In this document: positions 39,577 to 49,383 of the stretch, in pieces | Numbering within the stretch: position 1 is the first letter of the stretch | How the letters are laid out: each line of letters opens with the position of its first letter | Assembly (NCBI GenBank): GCA_026708545.1 | Contig: JAPOUT010000109.1 | Location: 65,921-129,920, forward strand | Direction of reading: 5' to 3' | From: Hyphomicrobiales bacterium | Lineage (GTDB): Bacteria; Pseudomonadota; Alphaproteobacteria; JAPOUT01 | DNA: 64,000 nt | Notes under the pieces: model-generated | Database searches by the model: none | Seen by the model: the letters and a program-made list of their open reading frames with translations, nothing else | What the model was told of the DNA's origin: nothing | Translations under genes and position numbers: made by a program

Positions 39577-42041
39577 GAGTTGCCACCTTGGTGGACGAGG
39601 ACTTCACGCCTTCCTTTGTGGTTTGGTTCAGAAATAATTCCCTGTTCTTGCATTTGCTCGATGATGCGGGCGGACCGGTTATATCCGATGCGAAGTTTGC
39701 GCTGAATATAAGATGTCGATGCGTATTTTTCGTTTTGAACCAGCGCAAGCGCACGATTGTAAAGTTCCTGATCCGCGCTGTTGTCATCGGCAGGTGCGAA
39801 GAAAGCATCAGCGCCGTCTTCGTCGTTCTGCTCGGTAACGTCAAGGAGGTAGTCAGGCGCGCCTTGTCGTTTGAGGTATTTTGCCACCTTCTCTACATCC
39901 TCATCGGAAAGGAATGCGCCATGAATGCGTTCGATACGACCACCGCCGCTCATATAGAGCATGTCGCCACGTCCGAGGAGTTGCTCTGCACCTTGCTCAC
40001 CAAGAATGGTTCGGCTGTCGATTTTGGAAGTCATCTGGAAAGAAATGCGGTTTGGGAAGTTTGCCTTAATAGTCCCAGTGATGACATCAACAGAGGGCCG
40101 TTGTGTTGCAGTGATCATGTGGATGCCGGCGGCACGTGCCATTTGGGCAAGGCGCTGGACGGCAATCTCGATTTCTTTGCCGGCCACAAGCATGAGGTCC
40201 GCCATTTCGTCAACGATGACGACGATATAGGGCATGGTTTCAAGGGCAAGTTCCTCTTCCTCGTAGAGTGCTTTACCGGTTTCAGCATCAACACCGGTCT
40301 GAACGGTTCGGGTCAAGCGCTCGCCTTTTTTCGCAGCTTCACGGATTCGCTGATTGTAAGTTTCAATGTTTCGCACACCGAGTTTTGAGATTTTGCGGTA
40401 CCGGCTTTCCATTTCCCTCACGAGCCACTTGAGCGCGACAACAGCTTTCTTAGGATCGGTGACAACCGGCGTCAACAGGTGGGGAATGTCATCGTAGACG
40501 GAAAGCTCGAGCATCTTGGGGTCAATCATGATGAAACGACATTGATCAGGCGTGAGTCGATAGAGCAACGACAACAGCAACGCGTTGATGGCAACGGATT
40601 TCCCCGACCCAGTCGTTCCGGCGATAAGCAGATGCGGCATTCGCGCAAGATCGACGACGATGGGCTCACCCGTGATGCTTTTGCCGAGGATGATGGGTAG
40701 TTTCATCTTATTGCCGTTACCGGCAAATGCGGCACATCCAAGCAATTCGCGCAGGGCAACAAGTTCGCGATGTTCGTTCGGGAGTTCAATGCCGATGGCG
40801 TTGCGCCCAGGCACGACAGCAATGCGGGTCGAAACGGCGCTCATGGAACGCGCAATGTCATCGGCAAGTCCGATGACGCGTGACGACTTTATCCCCGATG
40901 CCGGCTCGAGTTCGTAGAGCGTGACAACCGGACCATTTCTTATGTTGATGATTTTACCGGAGATGCCGAAATCGCCGAGCACGCTCTCGAGCAATGACGT
41001 TTCTTGCAGAAGCTCTTGCCGAGTCCTTTTGTGTTTGGCGTTGCCTTCGGCCGCTTCGAGAAGTCCCAAGGTCGGAGACTGATAGCCCCCTCTCTTTTTC
41101 TTTTTGTCGAATTCAAGACCCGTTTGAACGGCCGCTCTGATTCTCGTCTTGCGGCGGATACTTGAAGTTCGCGCGGGTTTCCTAGTGACCGATTCGCTGT
41201 TTTCCTCGATAATGTCATTAATGTCATTCTCCCCGTTCTCGTCGGGGGCGAATTCGCTATATTTTTGGGGTCGATTTTTAATTTTTTCGATACAATCCAG
41301 GATTGCTAAGGTTACTGCGGAAATGGTCTTGGAAACGCCCTGGGAGAATACCTTGAAGAAAATCTCGATGAACCTATAACCACCCTCCCGATTCGAATCC
41401 TCCGGATGCGGTTTTTCCATTGTTTCCGCGTAGTTCTTCGTGGCCTGAAGCATGGAGGCATGGGAAGAACGGACAGGCCAGTCCATAGCGAAAGCGAGAA
41501 GTAAAATTGCCGTGCCCCCGGCAATTGCCACGATAGCAATGTTGAGCAAGAATGCGGATTCTATGTAAGGGCCGAGCGCCGCATTGAAAGAACTAACAAG
41601 AAAGCCTCCCACACTTCCACCAACGCCCGCCAAGGTCGCTCCCCAGCTGTCCGGCGCAAGTGCCAAGACCGCAGAGGCAAAAACCGGCGCAAGAACGCAG
41701 GAAATCATGCGCCAGAAGATTCCCCCGACAGGGTCATGGCAAAGTATTCTCCACCCCCACACTGCCAGTGGAAAGCAGAAGAAAAACCCCCCGTAGCCCA
41801 AGTATTGGTAAGACAGGTCCGCCACGACAGCTCCGCCCAGTCCCAGCGGATTTTGCACATCCGCTGAGGTGGCATGGTTCCAACTGGGGTCCTGCGACGA
41901 CCATCCGCTCAACGCCACCAGCATGATAGCGCAAGCAACCAGCAAGCCTACGCCTGCCGTCTCATTCAAGCGTCTGCGCAGAAATACCCGCACCGCTGCC
42001 GGAAGCCATTCGATTCGTGTGGAAGACTGGGTGAAAGCCAT
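39573..42041 (-). CDS. ftsK: DNA translocase FtsK
   Basis: 822 aa; N-terminal TM segments, LIAGTTGSGKSVAINALLLSLLYR, C-terminal gamma winged helix (YIQRKLRIGYNRSARIIEQMQEQGIIS). Confidence 0.96.
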   Translation of the reverse strand: MAFTQSSTRIEWLPAAVRVFLRRRLNETAGVGLLVACAIMLVALSGWSSQDPSWNHATSADVQNPLGLGGAVVADLSYQYLGYGGFFFCFPLAVWGWRILCHDPVGGIFWRMISCVLAPVFASAVLALAPDSWGATLAGVGGSVGGFLVSSFNAALGPYIESAFLLNIAIVAIAGGTAILLLAFAMDWPVRSSHASMLQATKNYAETMEKPHPEDSNREGGYRFIEIFFKVFSQGVSKTISAVTLAILDCIEKIKNRPQKYSEFAPDENGENDINDIIEENSESVTRKPARTSSIRRKTRIRAAVQTGLEFDKKKKRGGYQSPTLGLLEAAEGNAKHKRTRQELLQETSLLESVLGDFGISGKIINIRNGPVVTLYELEPASGIKSSRVIGLADDIARSMSAVSTRIAVVPGRNAIGIELPNEHRELVALRELLGCAAFAGNGNKMKLPIILGKSITGEPIVVDLARMPHLLIAGTTGSGKSVAINALLLSLLYRLTPDQCRFIMIDPKMLELSVYDDIPHLLTPVVTDPKKAVVALKWLVREMESRYRKISKLGVRNIETYNQRIREAAKKGERLTRTVQTGVDAETGKALYEEEELALETMPYIVVIVDEMADLMLVAGKEIEIAVQRLAQMARAAGIHMITATQRPSVDVITGTIKANFPNRISFQMTSKIDSRTILGEQGAEQLLGRGDMLYMSGGGRIERIHGAFLSDEDVEKVAKYLKRQGAPDYLLDVTEQNDEDGADAFFAPADDNSADQELYNRALALVQNEKYASTSYIQRKLRIGYNRSARIIEQMQEQGIISEPNHKGRREVLVHQGGNS

Positions 42042-42200
42042 CCGCCTTTCTCCGTTAATTTACGTGCTTGGACTATACGAAGAAACGATAGGTTTGTCTA
42101 GTTTTATTTTTGAGAAATTTCATTTTGCACGAAAGTTTATGTAAAATATGAAATTCAATATATGAAGATTTGCCCGCTATCTCCTTGAAAATAAAAGTAT

Positions 42201-43004
42201 TTACGAATCTTCCAATATTTTCAAAATCGTACGGTGGAGATGAATATCTCCCGTCGCGACGGTGCGGAATTCGCCTTCCGTCTCGCATGAAAAGGGTTTT
42301 CCGTTCCAATCTGTAATGATTCCACCCGCACCCTCAACGATGGGAACCAAGGGTAGCACATCGTAGTGGCGCAAATCGGCCTCAACGATGGTATCCAGCC
42401 ACCCTGCCGCCAAAGCGCAATATAGATAGCAGTCACCACCGAACCGACGCATTTTCACCCGTTCAGCGAGGTTTCCGAAGATTTGGCCGGAGAACATAGC
42501 GGGATCGGTTGCTCCCAAAACCGCCTCTCGAATATTGCGGCAACCGCGTGTTTTCAGGGGTGTCCGCATCCCTCCTCTGAGGTGAAAACTCCCCCCTGCC
42601 GAGCCTTCGAATCGCTCCTCTATGAACGGCTGGTTCATAATGCCCAGCAATGGTGTATTTCCGTCGTAGAGAGCGATAAGCGTTCCCCACAGGGGCAATC
42701 CCATGACAAAAGACCTCGTCCCGTCAATAGGGTCAAGAATCCACCGCATTGATGCTCCCCTATTGGTATCAGTTTGCTCTTCCCCGAGAATTGCATGGGT
42801 TGGGAACCTCTCCTCGATCATTTCACGCATAACGGCTTCCGATTCTCTGTCAGCCTGCGTGACGGGGTTGAACCTCTCCTCGTCTTTGCTCTCGAGTGTC
42901 AACGTTCGCCGGAAATATCTCCGAACGATATTTCCGGACGCCTCGGCAAGTTCATGCGCGAAGGTGATAAATTCGTTAACTTTTGTGCTTGTCACAAGAA
43001 GCAT
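42201..43004 (-). CDS. hisN: Histidinol-phosphatase, inositol monophosphatase family
   Basis: ILGEE, WILDPIDGTRSFVMGLPLWGTLIAL, RRFGGDCYLYCALAAGWLDTIVEADLRHYDVLPLVPIVEGAGGIITDW; ATG at 43004 preceded by GAGGAG. Confidence 0.85.
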   Translation of the reverse strand: MLLVTSTKVNEFITFAHELAEASGNIVRRYFRRTLTLESKDEERFNPVTQADRESEAVMREMIEERFPTHAILGEEQTDTNRGASMRWILDPIDGTRSFVMGLPLWGTLIALYDGNTPLLGIMNQPFIEERFEGSAGGSFHLRGGMRTPLKTRGCRNIREAVLGATDPAMFSGQIFGNLAERVKMRRFGGDCYLYCALAAGWLDTIVEADLRHYDVLPLVPIVEGAGGIITDWNGKPFSCETEGEFRTVATGDIHLHRTILKILEDS

Positions 43005-43036
43005 CTTACGCGGACTCCTCGCGCTCGACAATCCCC

Positions 43037-43050
43037 CCAGGTTAACCTGG
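43037..43050. promoter_or_regulatory. Perfect 14-bp palindrome CCAGGTTAACCTGG upstream of hisN (candidate operator)
   Basis: Direct reading; 33-46 bp upstream of the hisN ATG, between divergent hisN and an XRE regulator. Confidence 0.4.
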
Positions 43051-43316
43051 TAAAAGTTCGCCGAACCGTTAAAAAGCGGCGATAAACATTAAAGTTTATT
43101 CTACCTTAAGTTGAAAGTTCGCTTGCTTGCAACCTATGCGAAAGAACAAGATGGATTAAATCAACGAAAAGGATTCTAGTTGAGTTTACTAAACAACCTT
43201 TAAAGCGAATATCGTTTTTTAGCACCTAGCATTGTGCGGATTTTTGTTTTTATATCTGTATGAACTCTCACCCGTAATAACACGGCGATAACTTCTCTGC
43301 CCGTACCGTCTTACCA

Positions 43317-43760
43317 ATGCCAAAGAAAAAAACCCGCGCTAAGCAAACCTCGAACAAACCCCACCCTGTAGATGCCTACGTCGGCAAACGGATTAAGCAA
43401 CTCCGATGGCTCAAGGGCATGACACAACAACAGCTCGCCAAACAGGTCGACGTCAAGTTCCAGCAAATCCAAAAGTACGAAACCGGAGCGAACCGCGTGT
43501 CGTCCTCTCGCCTATGGCAGTTGTCTGAAGCGCTTAACGCACCTGTGTCTTTCTTCTTCGAAGGCTTTCCCGAGGACAAGTCTTCAAGGAGACCACGTGG
43601 TCTCTCCGAGAATAATGACCTCTTCAGTGAGCGCGAAGTTCTCGAGCTTGTGCGCGCCTACCACGCCCTTCCCGTAAACTTCCGCCGGTACATTCTCGAC
43701 CACATCAAAGCGATTCTAAAACACCTTGTCAGAGCCAAACCCGCCATCCGGCGCACATAA
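43317..43760 (+). CDS. XRE-family helix-turn-helix transcriptional regulator
   Basis: VGKRIKQLRWLKGMTQQQLAKQVDVKFQQIQKYETGANRVSSSRLWQLSEALNAPVSFFFEG. Confidence 0.9.
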   Translation: MPKKKTRAKQTSNKPHPVDAYVGKRIKQLRWLKGMTQQQLAKQVDVKFQQIQKYETGANRVSSSRLWQLSEALNAPVSFFFEGFPEDKSSRRPRGLSENNDLFSEREVLELVRAYHALPVNFRRYILDHIKAILKHLVRAKPAIRRT

Positions 43761-43772
43761 AACTTATTCCCA

Positions 43773-44213
43773 TTAATTCGAAGCGAGCAGTTCCACCATG
43801 CTCCTGTCAACGACAGGAACAAGTCCGAAGCCATGCCCGCTGAATCCTGCGGCGATGGCAAGCCCGGGGATAGCGGTATAAGGGGCGATAACGGGAAGTT
43901 CATCGGGCATGAAATCGATTTGCCCTGCCCAGGAGTTTTCGAAATGCATTTCCATCGCGTCGGGATATTCTTGCCGAAACAACCACGCGGTTTGGCGTAA
44001 TCCTTTGACATCAGGCTCGGTATCAAGAATTCTGTGCCGGGTGAAATCATCATATTCGTCTGCGAGGCCCTCTCGACTTGTTCGCCCGAACACAAATTTG
44101 CGTTTACGCCAATGCTTTTGCATCAATGGAATATATTTTGCACCAAAACAAAAACTGTCGAAATATAGATCATGGAATCCGTCCGTGGTGGCGATGGTGA
44201 CGACATCACTCAC
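43773..44213 (-). pseudogene. C-terminal fragment of a DAO-type FAD-dependent oxidoreductase (no FAD Rossmann domain)
   Basis: 146 aa ending ENSWAGQIDFMPDELPVIAPYTAIPGLAIAAGFSGHGFGLVPVVDRSMVELLAS, typical of DAO C-termini; starts at a GTG overlapping the eutB-like stop; N-terminal GxGxxG half absent. Confidence 0.65.
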
Positions 44214-45199
44214 GTCCCGATTTCCACATCTCCGAGTCGCAAGGTTTCGCCGTTGATGATTTTTTGAAACATTTCCATATCGACGTTTGCGCCAGAGACA
44301 ACGAAGGCTGTTGCACCTTCAAGTTTGAGTTTTCCTGCCAGCAACGCCGCGTGGCAAACAGCACCTGCACCTTCGGTAATGATACAGTCTTGTTGAAACG
44401 CGATGCGCATTGCCTTGTAGATGTCCGTCTCACTGACGAGAATGATGTCATCGAGATATTTACGACACAGTTTGAAGGTGATTTGGTTATTGGCACCGAT
44501 ACCTCCGCCGAGAGCGTCCGCGAGGGATGGATATTCTTCAACCTCGACAGGCTTGCCTGCGCGGATGGCCTCGTACATTCCCGCCCCTCGTTCCATGCTC
44601 ACACCGACAACATGTACGCGTGGCTGTATCTGCTTTGCTGCAAAGGCGATACCGCCTGCCAACCCACCGCCCGACAAGGGGATAATGATGTTTTGCAGGT
44701 CGAATCTGCGCTCGAAGAGTTCGAGAGCAATGGTTGCCTGCCCTGCGATGACTCCGGCATCATCAAAGGCGGAGATTTCGGTTACGCCGCCGGACGCAAT
44801 ACGGTTGGTTTCGAGGATGGCGTCCTCCTGCGTCTGCCCGACACGGCGGACGTTTGCACCGAGGTCCTCAATGGCTTTGACTTTTGCTGCGGGCACGAGT
44901 TCGGAGAGACACACGGTTGCCGTGATACCCATCTGTTTTGCCGCGAATGCGATAGCACGTCCGTGGTTTCCAGTTGAACAACACACGATACCACGAGATT
45001 TTTGCTCGTCCGTGAGCGATTCAATGGCGTTGGTAGCACCACGGATTTTGAAAGATCGAGTGGGCTGTGTAGTCTCAAGTTTCAATAACAATTCGTATCC
45101 GGCCTGCCCTGACAACATTGAGGGAATAAGCGGTGTCGTGACGCTGATGTGCCGAATGCGCTTGTGTGCAGCGCGAATGTCTTGGAGATTTAGTGACAT
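44210..45199 (-). CDS. eutB: Threonine-dehydratase-like PLP enzyme of EutB (hydroxyectoine utilization) type
   Basis: KLETTQPTRSFKIRGATNAI (PLP Lys), CSTGNHGRAIAFAAKQMGI, PLSGGGLAGGIAFA, VVGVSMERGAGMYEAIRAGKPVEVEEYPSLADALGGGIG; divergent from doeA-like gene. Confidence 0.75.
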   Translation of the reverse strand: MSLNLQDIRAAHKRIRHISVTTPLIPSMLSGQAGYELLLKLETTQPTRSFKIRGATNAIESLTDEQKSRGIVCCSTGNHGRAIAFAAKQMGITATVCLSELVPAAKVKAIEDLGANVRRVGQTQEDAILETNRIASGGVTEISAFDDAGVIAGQATIALELFERRFDLQNIIIPLSGGGLAGGIAFAAKQIQPRVHVVGVSMERGAGMYEAIRAGKPVEVEEYPSLADALGGGIGANNQITFKLCRKYLDDIILVSETDIYKAMRIAFQQDCIITEGAGAVCHAALLAGKLKLEGATAFVVSGANVDMEMFQKIINGETLRLGDVEIGT

Positions 45200-45254
45200 A
45201 CTGGATTATAGTATGTGTCTTGTGCAGTTGGAAAGTTGCAAGTATAATTCTAGC

Positions 45255-46475
45255 ATGCCAGATATTGCGACACCGTCAACGCCTGCGATACCTCTTCCTT
45301 TTTCCGTGGGGGAGTATGCCAAACGCCTCGACAAGGTCCGCAAGGCTATGGAGCGGACGGATATTGATGTCTTGTTTACAACTGACCCGTCGAACATGGC
45401 GTGGCTGACAGGATATGACGGGTGGTCGTTTTATGTTCCCCAAGGCGTTTTGGTTGGAACGGATGGACTGCCTTTGTGGTGGGGGCGCTGGCAGGATCAA
45501 TATGGAGCCGTTCGCACCGTGTATATGGGGGAGTCGTACATTCGCCCCTACCCCGACCACTACATTCAGTCGGAAAGCTTTCATGCAATGGAGAACCTTG
45601 CCAAGGTAATTCGGGATGAAGGCTGGGGCTCCAAGCGCATCGGCGTTGAGATGGACAATTATTACTACTCTGCCAAATCGCACGAGCGTTTGACGGAAGA
45701 GTTATATGAAGCGACCTTCATTGATGCAACGGGATTGGTGAATCGGGAACGGGGAGTTAAATCGTTGGCAGAACTGGCGTATATGGAGAAGGCGGCGGTG
45801 ATTGTGACATCAATGATGACTCGTGCGTATGAGGTGATCGGCCCTGGTGTCCGCAAGAATGATTTAGTCGCGGAGTTATATTCGGTTGCGATAAGGGGTG
45901 AGCGCGATGGTAACGGCACGCGGTTTGGTGGCGATTACCCCGCAATAGTTCCGATGTTGCCGACGGGCGCGGATGCGTCTGCGGCACACTTAACGTGGGA
46001 TGATCGTGTATTCACAAAAGATGCCGGGACTTTCCTGGAAATTGCCGGCTGTGTAAAACGCTATCACTGCCCAATGTGCCGGACGGTTTATCTGGGAATT
46101 CCGCCGGATGACATGCGCAAGGCTGCAAACGCGTTGCTCGAAGGTCTCGAAGCAGGGCTGGAGGCTGCCACGGCGGGCAATGTTGCCGGCGATGTGGCAA
46201 GAGCATTGCATGGAGCGTTAAGACGCCACGGAGTGGAGCGCGAGGGGCGTTGCGGGTATGGCGTAGGCCTGAGCTACCCGCCGGACTGGGGAGAGCGGGT
46301 TATTAGCTTCCGTGAGAGTGACGAAACGGTTTTAGAACCAAACATGACGTTTCATTTTATGCCGGGGATTTGGCGTCGTGATTGGGGGCTCGAGATTACC
46401 GAGACAATCGTCATACAAAAATCGGGAGCGGCGCGTTGCTTGACGAAATTTCCGCGTTCCTTGCTTGTGAAGTGA
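45255..46475 (+). CDS. doeA: M24 (aminopeptidase-P-like) family hydrolase, ectoine hydrolase DoeA/EutD type
   Basis: WLTGYDGWSFYVPQGVLVG, WWGRWQDQYGAVRTVYMGESYIRPYPDHYIQS, YGVGLSYPPDWGERVISFRESDETVLEPNMTFHFMPGIW. Confidence 0.8.
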   Translation: MPDIATPSTPAIPLPFSVGEYAKRLDKVRKAMERTDIDVLFTTDPSNMAWLTGYDGWSFYVPQGVLVGTDGLPLWWGRWQDQYGAVRTVYMGESYIRPYPDHYIQSESFHAMENLAKVIRDEGWGSKRIGVEMDNYYYSAKSHERLTEELYEATFIDATGLVNRERGVKSLAELAYMEKAAVIVTSMMTRAYEVIGPGVRKNDLVAELYSVAIRGERDGNGTRFGGDYPAIVPMLPTGADASAAHLTWDDRVFTKDAGTFLEIAGCVKRYHCPMCRTVYLGIPPDDMRKAANALLEGLEAGLEAATAGNVAGDVARALHGALRRHGVEREGRCGYGVGLSYPPDWGERVISFRESDETVLEPNMTFHFMPGIWRRDWGLEITETIVIQKSGAARCLTKFPRSLLVK

Positions 46476-46597
46476 AACAGGATTGAGGTTCCCAAGACGG
46501 GAAACACCAAGTTTCAAAATCCTTGACGAGTCCGGCAAAACTCTTTATCCTGTAGTCGACACGAAAGCGCGAACCAGCGCCAAAACTAAGGAACATA

Positions 46598-47731
46598 ATG
46601 AAAAACGAAGCAAATTTTTCCCGCGGACTAGAAGGCGTCATCGCGGCTGAGACAAAAATCGGAGGCATTCGCGAAAGCGAGGGAATCTACCACTACCGCT
46701 ACTATAATGCCGTTGAACTCAACAAAAAGCGTTCTTTTGAGGACGTATGGTTTTTGATGTTCCGCGGCCACCTCCCCTCCGAAGCCGAACGTGCCGAATT
46801 TACCGAAGGCATCTTCGATGTCACCCTTCCCGAAGAGGTCCGGGAAGTTTTGCCTATATTGGCTCGTTCCGGCGACACCTCCTATTTGAATTGGATGCGC
46901 TCGGCGATTTCCGTGCTAGGTGCCGCGTATGGGTGTCGTCCGGTTACGGATGCGTCTCCCGAAGATATGATGCGCGACGCCATGCGGATGGTTATTGCGT
47001 TTCCGATGATACTCTCTTCGCTGTATCGGCTCTCCCAGGGGAAGGAACCCATCCCTCCGCGTCCGGATTTCTCCTATGCACAGAACTACCTCTACATGAT
47101 TTCCGGCGAGCCTGCCGAAGAGAAACAGAACCACGCTATCGAGCGCTACCTTATCTCCACCATTGATCATGGCTTTAACGCTTCGACCTTCACCGCCCGG
47201 GTGATTGCCTCAACTGGCGCGGATATTGGTGCCGCAGTGGTCGGAGCTATCGGGGCTCTATCGGGGCCGTTGCATGGAGGTGCTCCCAGCAGAGCTCTTG
47301 CCATGCTTGACGCCATTCAGACTCCCGACAGAGCCGAGGCGTGGATTACCGATGCCGTCGAGAAAGGCGAACGTATCATGGGGTTCGGTCACCGAGTCTA
47401 CAAAGTCGAAGATCCGCGTTCCAAACTGCTCAAAGAAGTCGCTAAAGGGATGGAGGAGCCCATCGTTGACCTCGCTATCGAAGTCGAAGAGATTGCAACC
47501 GCCACTCTCGCGCGCTTGAAGCCCGGGCGGAAGCTCTTCACCAATGTGGAGTATTTTGGCGGTGTCGTGATGGAGGGGTGCGGGATTCCACGCGATATGT
47601 TTACGCCGACCTTTGCTTGCTCGAGAACGGTCGGATGGTTGTCGCATATCCTCGAACAGGCAGGGGACAACCGACTGTTTCGTCCGCGGTCGCTTTACAA
47701 AGGCAAGGAATTGCAACCGATTCCCGATTGA
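46598..47731 (+). CDS. gltA: Citrate synthase (short form, citrate/2-methylcitrate synthase family)
   Basis: 377 aa; GLEGVIAAETKIGGI, GGAPSRALAMLDAI, IMGFGHRVYKVEDPRSKLLKEVA, ACSRTVGWLSHILEQ. Confidence 0.9.
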   Translation: MKNEANFSRGLEGVIAAETKIGGIRESEGIYHYRYYNAVELNKKRSFEDVWFLMFRGHLPSEAERAEFTEGIFDVTLPEEVREVLPILARSGDTSYLNWMRSAISVLGAAYGCRPVTDASPEDMMRDAMRMVIAFPMILSSLYRLSQGKEPIPPRPDFSYAQNYLYMISGEPAEEKQNHAIERYLISTIDHGFNASTFTARVIASTGADIGAAVVGAIGALSGPLHGGAPSRALAMLDAIQTPDRAEAWITDAVEKGERIMGFGHRVYKVEDPRSKLLKEVAKGMEEPIVDLAIEVEEIATATLARLKPGRKLFTNVEYFGGVVMEGCGIPRDMFTPTFACSRTVGWLSHILEQAGDNRLFRPRSLYKGKELQPIPD

Positions 47732-47777
47732 TTTGGAGCCTCACCTCTTCAAAATCGGACGCGAGGTGACGGGGTTC

Positions 47778-48497
47778 CTAGGGTTTTTCGGAAATTATCT
47801 GGCTGGAATGGTCACTCTTCGGACGTTCCGACTCCAGGGATTCACCCGTCACCATCACATGTACGTGCTCCGCGACGTTGGTCACGTGGTCGCCTATCCG
47901 CTCTAAATTCTTCGCAATAAATAATAGGTGCATCGATAGTGTGATGTTACTCGGTGTTTCCATCATGTACGTCAGCAACTCACGAAATAGACTGTTATTC
48001 AACTGGTCAACAGCCTCATCGCGCAAGCGTATTGCCTCGGCACGCTCAACATTCGCGTCGCGGTACGCCTCCAATACCCCGTGAATCATCTCGCCCACTA
48101 TCCCTCCCATCCGTTCGATGACGCGAATACCCCCATATTCTCCCGGTAACGCCGTCACGACCTGTGAACGATTCGCTATATTACGGGCGTAGTCGCCTAT
48201 GCGCTCCAGCGACCCCCCTATCTTCATCGCGGCAACAACACGACGCAAGTCCAACGCCATCGGCTGTCGTAACGCCAACACCCTCACCGCAAGCGCATCA
48301 ACTTCATTTTCCAGAGCATCAATCGCGGCATCTCCCAAAACAACCTTTTGCGCTAACGCGGTATCCTCCTTCACAAGCGCCTGTATCGCATCTTCCAACT
48401 GTCTCGCCGCCAATACACCCATCTCCGCTATAATGTGGTCAATCTGGTCGAGCTCGTCATCGTAAGACTTAACGATGTGGTCTGTACGCTTCTCCAT
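47778..48497 (-). CDS. phoU: Phosphate signalling complex protein PhoU
   Basis: VKSYDDELDQIDHIIAEMGVLAARQLEDAI, ALRQPMALDLRRVVAAMKIGGSLERIGDYA, LLFIAKNLERIGDHVTNVAEHVHVMVTGE. Confidence 0.95.
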   Translation of the reverse strand: MEKRTDHIVKSYDDELDQIDHIIAEMGVLAARQLEDAIQALVKEDTALAQKVVLGDAAIDALENEVDALAVRVLALRQPMALDLRRVVAAMKIGGSLERIGDYARNIANRSQVVTALPGEYGGIRVIERMGGIVGEMIHGVLEAYRDANVERAEAIRLRDEAVDQLNNSLFRELLTYMMETPSNITLSMHLLFIAKNLERIGDHVTNVAEHVHVMVTGESLESERPKSDHSSQIISEKP

Positions 48498-48504
48498 AAC
48501 CAAC

Positions 48505-49356
48505 CTATCCAATCCGCCCGGTAATATACGCCTGTGTGCGCGAGTCCTTTGGAGTCGTAAAGATGCGCTCCGTATCACCTTCCTCTACCAACTCGCCCAA
48601 ATGAAAAAACGCCGTCTTCTGCGATATCCGAGCCGCCTGCTGCATTGAGTGCGTCACAACGACAATGCTGTATTTCTGCCGCAATTCGTCGATTAAGTCC
48701 TCCACACGCGCACTCGCGATTGGATCCAGCGCAGAACAAGGCTCATCCATCAGAATAACCTCCGGCGCTATCGCAATCGCCCGGGCAATGCACAAACGTT
48801 GCTGCTGCCCGCCGGACAAACCCGTTGCCGATTCATGCATTCGGTCGCGAACCTCATCCAACAGACCCGCACGATCAAGACTGTTGAACACAATTTCGTC
48901 CAAATCCGCGCGAGAGGACGCAATTCCGTGAATCCGAGGACCATAGGCAACGTTGTCGTAAACGCTCTTCGGGAAAGGGTTGGGCTTTTGAAACACCATG
49001 CCAACCCGCATCCGCAAGGTAACGACATCAACCTCGGGAGCATAGATATCCTCGCCATCAAGAAAGATATTCCCTTTAACACGGCAGTTTTCAATCAAAT
49101 CGTTCATGCGATTCAGACAACGCAGAAATGTCGACTTGCCGCAACCCGACGGCCCTATCATTGCGGTGACTTGATGGCGTGGAATTTCCACGTTCACGTT
49201 CGTAAGCGCAGGTTTTTCTCCGTAGAACACATCGATATTGCGCGCCGAAATCACCGAAGAACCCGCCTCCACACAATCCTCCCCTTGCTCGGAGGAAATT
49301 TCGGAGGTTGCCGTAGCTGTCGTTGTTACCGGTATGGGATGCACCAAACTCTCCAA
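48505..49356 (-). CDS. pstB: Phosphate ABC transporter ATP-binding protein
   Basis: [58 protein letters not shown]. Confidence 0.97.
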   Translation of the reverse strand: MESLVHPIPVTTTATATSEISSEQGEDCVEAGSSVISARNIDVFYGEKPALTNVNVEIPRHQVTAMIGPSGCGKSTFLRCLNRMNDLIENCRVKGNIFLDGEDIYAPEVDVVTLRMRVGMVFQKPNPFPKSVYDNVAYGPRIHGIASSRADLDEIVFNSLDRAGLLDEVRDRMHESATGLSGGQQQRLCIARAIAIAPEVILMDEPCSALDPIASARVEDLIDELRQKYSIVVVTHSMQQAARISQKTAFFHLGELVEEGDTERIFTTPKDSRTQAYITGRIG

Positions 49357-49383
49357 TCTATTTCACCTCCATCATATCATGTT

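Noticed and set aside
44421-45254. N-terminal 278 codons of the 684-aa ORF ahead of the doeA-like gene
   Set aside because: Antisense to eutB; homology to M24/DoeA starts only at Met 45255, so the extension is treated as an open shadow frame.
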